A stretch of DNA of 7,374 bases from Legionellales bacterium. Its GTDB lineage: Bacteria; Pseudomonadota; Gammaproteobacteria; Legionellales; Legionellaceae. Of the stretch, positions 6,412 to 7,374 are shown one piece after another (positions within the stretch are counted from its first letter, which is position 1; each line of letters starts with the position of its first letter). The stretch covers positions 1-7,374 of the forward strand of contig JAGVJT010000067.1 of NCBI GenBank assembly GCA_020050955.1. The letters are read 5' to 3'. Made by a program: the position numbers and the translations under genes. The notes beneath the pieces are model-generated. The model was not told where the DNA came from and searched no databases. It saw only the letters and a program-made list of their open reading frames with translations.

Positions 6412-6786
6412 TTACGCTGTTCCTTCATCAAGCTGCTGGCGAATACCACTCACATCCACTTCCAATGCTTGTTTTGCCAACTCATGCAAGACAGACTCAG
6501 GCACACTCCCGGATTCAGAGTAAATGGCAATGCCATCTTTAAACACCATTAAGTGAGGAATCGAACGAATCTGAAATTCTTCTGCAAGCACATGTTCTTT
6601 TTCAATATCAATGGCAGCGAACGTAATGGCTTCATATTGTTTTGCAACACGTTCATAAACAGGAGCAAATTGCCGACATGGAGCACACCACGTCGCCCAA
6701 AAATCAACAAAAACAATCGCAGGTTTTGTCAGTAAGTCATCAAGCTCATTTGCCGTTATTACCTGAACACATTCACTTGATGTCAT
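6412..6786 (-). CDS. Thioredoxin with a WCAPC active site
   Basis: A complete 124-residue thioredoxin-fold protein, a cytoplasmic disulfide reductase normally recharged by thioredoxin reductase and [22 protein letters not shown] (27-43) holds the buried Asp28 and the redox pair Cys34 and Cys37. [11 protein letters not shown] (75-85) holds the cis-Pro77. There is no signal peptide or membrane helix, so it acts in the cytoplasm. Two features differ from TrxA: Ala replaces Gly in the CxxC (CAPC, not CGPC), and a C-terminal extension of about 12 residues follows the last helix. Its ATG overlaps the adk stop as ATGA, with AGAGAGG (6797-6791) as Shine-Dalgarno four bases before, so translation is probably coupled to adk. 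It may be a secondary thioredoxin rather than the main TrxA; hence no symbol is given. Confidence 0.9.
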   Translation of the reverse strand: MTSSECVQVITANELDDLLTKPAIVFVDFWATWCAPCRQFAPVYERVAKQYEAITFAAIDIEKEHVLAEEFQIRSIPHLMVFKDGIAIYSESGSVPESVLHELAKQALEVDVSGIRQQLDEGTA

Positions 6787-7373
6787 GATGCCTCTCTCTC
6801 TAAAATCGACAATAACTGCTCAAAAATGCTGTCTACATCACCCACACCTTGCACTTGATTAAATAAAGGCGCATCAGCCTCTTCTTTCGCCCATGTTTGA
6901 TAATAAGCCACCAAAGGCTCGGTTTGCTGATGATAAACCATCAAACGTTTTCGGATAATTTCTTCTCGATCATCATCGCGCAACACCAACGGTTCGCCCG
7001 TTACATCGTCCACCCCTGCTACTTTCGGCGGATGATATTCAACATGATACACACGTCCAGATGTAGGGTGTGTGCGACGACCTGTGATACGTTTAATGAT
7101 TTCATCATCGTTCACCGCAATCTCAACCACATGATCAAGCCCAACATGAGCCTGCCTTAATGCTTCTGCTTGTGCAATCGTCCGAGGAAAACCATCCAAT
7201 AAAAAACCACGTGCACAATCATCATGCGTTAGGCGTTCTTTCACAAGTGCAATGATAATATCATCTGAAACCAACTGCCCTGCATCCATGATTTTTTTTG
7301 CATCCAAACCAAGTTGGCTTCCTGCTGCAATCGCTGCACGTAACATATCACCTGTTGAAATTTGAGGAATTTT
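6783..7373 (-). CDS. adk: Adenylate kinase, 5'-partial
   Basis: Adenylate kinase interconverts ATP + AMP and 2 ADP in the cytoplasm. The reading frame continues past the ATG at 7346 to the window edge with KIPQISTGD, so that ATG is internal. By comparison with E. coli Adk about 24 residues are missing, including the P-loop GAPGAGKGT. Visible landmarks in order are [10 protein letters not shown] (AMP-binding), [22 protein letters not shown] (AMP-binding with the conserved Asp and Arg), [14 protein letters not shown] opening a long-form LID, DDVTGEP closing it, and [14 protein letters not shown]. The LID has no Cys cluster; His, Ser, Asp and Thr occupy those positions, as in the non-zinc LID of enteric Adk. 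The TGA stop overlaps the start of the thioredoxin gene by four bases, making a probable two-gene operon. A promoter would lie off the window. Confidence 0.95.
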   Translation of the reverse strand, partial: KIPQISTGDMLRAAIAAGSQLGLDAKKIMDAGQLVSDDIIIALVKERLTHDDCARGFLLDGFPRTIAQAEALRQAHVGLDHVVEIAVNDDEIIKRITGRRTHPTSGRVYHVEYHPPKVAGVDDVTGEPLVLRDDDREEIIRKRLMVYHQQTEPLVAYYQTWAKEEADAPLFNQVQGVGDVDSIFEQLLSILEREAS

Positions 7374-7374
7374 A

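Noticed and set aside
6897..7160. 87-codon plus-strand ORF opposite adk
   Set aside because: It is antisense to the conserved LID region and lacks any ribosome site or motif.
7344..7346. ATG as the start of adenylate kinase
   Set aside because: The conserved IPQISTGD lies upstream in frame; this Met is the one in GDMLR, and the P-loop is off the window.

Overview
The window looks like chromosome of a low-GC, host-adapted gammaproteobacterium, most plausibly in the order Legionellales (Legionella/Coxiella relatives). The housekeeping proteins (PdxB, GlpD, Adk, MdfA) read like gammaproteobacterial orthologues. They sit beside a large protein built from eukaryote-style parts: a FAD oxidoreductase, TPR repeats and a C-terminal CaaX box. 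That mix is typical of intracellular bacteria that deliver effectors. The taxonomic call is inference from gene content and recalled family sequences; no search was run.

Layout. (1) 3-2303, plus strand: the 3' part of a long multidomain gene whose 5' end is off the window, then a doubtful 43-codon ORF with one CPxCG knuckle, then a 92-residue two-helix membrane protein of the 'bacteriophage holin' family. (2) 2318-2341: a perfect GC-rich hairpin at the convergent junction. (3) 2366-3634, minus strand: an MdfA-type multidrug/proton antiporter. (4) 3635-3769: a divergent control region with two overlapping -10 boxes. (5) 3770-6323, plus strand: pdxB then glpD, 13 bases apart, with the glpD Shine-Dalgarno starting inside the pdxB stop codon. 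(6) 6324-6411: a convergent spacer with repeat-like palindromic sequence. (7) 6412-7373, minus strand: 5'-truncated adk followed by a thioredoxin, joined by an ATGA stop/start overlap.

How the genes relate. PdxB (vitamin B6 synthesis), GlpD (glycerol-3-phosphate oxidation), Adk (adenylate balance) and thioredoxin (disulfide reduction) are ordinary metabolism. MdfA is an inner-membrane exporter. I see no functional link among them beyond operon packing.

The item worth attention is the first gene. Its FAD part has sequence features recalling eukaryotic MICAL monooxygenases, which oxidise actin. Its TPRs carry three of the five residues that Hsp70/Hsp90-binding TPRs use. Its last four residues are CCIM, a textbook farnesylation signal that would matter only inside a eukaryotic cell. 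Together these suggest a translocated, host-lipidated redox effector. No CRISPR array, tRNA, rRNA or intact insertion sequence was seen.
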